Position numbers and translations under genes: made by a program. Below are positions 63,401 through 64,000 of a stretch of 64,000 bases of DNA, in pieces. The stretch covers positions 10,610,517 through 10,674,516 of the forward strand of contig JANCRA010000003.1 of assembly GCA_024362935.1 (NCBI GenBank), written 5' to 3'. Source of the stretch: Setophaga petechia. Lineage: Eukaryota > Chordata > Aves > Passeriformes > Parulidae. The number at the start of each line of letters is the position of its first letter. Positions within the stretch are counted from its first letter, which is position 1. Under the pieces are notes generated by a model. That model was not told the DNA's origin, made no database searches, and saw only the letters and a list, made by a program, of their open reading frames with translations.

Positions 63401-64000
63401 ATAACACAGATATTATGGACAGTTATCAAATTTCAAAGATGAATCAATGGGAGAAAAAAAAGGAAAGAATTATATGCTGTGATAGTTTTTGTAGTTATTC
63501 TTCCCACATACATATTTTAAAAATGAAAAATTTAGTCAAAGGAGTCATATTATTTCAGCAGAAGACAAATGAAACTCCTGTGTCATACAAATGTTTATCC
63601 TATATCCTTCATCTTCCCTGCAAGAACTGTGGCCCAGCAAGGAAAAGAGAATTCTTGCTATATAGAGAAGGAGAAGGCTGTTTGTCTAGCCAGCTAATTT
63701 TGGCTTGGTGAGGGATAATTAACATAAACTATTTTTTCTTGCCACTTACTCATTTTCATTAAACTTACAGGAATTTAAATAGAGACTTCCTTCCCTCAAT
63801 CAAGTTTGTCAAATCTGGGACTTGTTTTCAACTGACTTTGCTCACAGGAGACAAACTGTACTGCTGCACAAACCTTCATTCCTAAGGGAGCTGAAGCAGA
63901 AGCTTAGGTGCCTCTAGGAAAGGGCATAACCTGAGTACTCAGAATAAGGTTATAAATTAAACTACAGCAATTTGTTGAACCTGGACAGAACTGAAAGATT
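60424..64000. other. Non-genic sequence to window end
   Basis: A duplicated atatggcaaat lies at 60430 and 60448. Acceptor-like tracts end near 61034 and 61108 without convincing donors. A GT-rich tract lies at 63163-63183. Frames reach 109 codons without motifs. No repeat family is recognised. Confidence 0.45.

Noticed and set aside
1..64000. CRISPR arrays, operons, phage or bacterial islands, rRNA
   Set aside because: No regularly spaced identical repeats, no dense coding and no ribosome-binding patterns. The sequence is vertebrate-like throughout.

Overview
The window reads as vertebrate nuclear DNA, most likely from a bird. It is AT-rich and CpG-poor, has no operon-like coding, and no open frame exceeds 217 codons. 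The best taxonomic evidence is a clear 3' end of a chicken-repeat-1 (CR1) LINE at 35217-35695, including its terminal octamer-type repeats. It is supported by an old solo LTR at 52521-53126 whose ends match a family I know from songbird and other bird genomes. I could not run any database search; family calls are from memory of consensus features.

I find no confident protein-coding exon, tRNA, rRNA, microRNA or CRISPR array. The window looks intergenic or deep-intronic. What it holds is sparse, mostly ancient repeats in long stretches of unannotated AT-rich sequence. Roughly by region: 0-11 kb, A-rich satellites and unidentified sequence; 11.6 kb, a degenerate CR1 3' end; 16.4 kb, a homeodomain/POU-site-rich AT block; 19.6 and 25.2 kb, possible MIR-like SINE relics; 24.8-25.1 kb, a block with CCAAT box, TATA box and splice donor that looks like an LTR or promoter; 34.3-34.8 kb, a second POU/SOX-site-rich block; 35.2 kb, the CR1; 40.3-41.0 kb, an ancient LINE 3' end with a surviving 126-codon frame; 51.5-57.9 kb, a cluster of same-strand LINE relics interrupted by the solo LTR and by a GC-rich block of unknown origin; 58-64 kb, unidentified sequence.

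The most informative observations are the ancient CR1-superfamily (L2/L3-like) LINE relics. They are visible only at protein level: reverse-transcriptase palm motifs at 51.48-51.93 kb, and the C-terminal post-RT region at 40.35-40.73, 56.1-56.2 and 57.74-57.91 kb. Several segments with good splice signals, including a 37-nt microexon candidate at 60387-60423, are recorded at low confidence. I see no evidence of a new biological system here.
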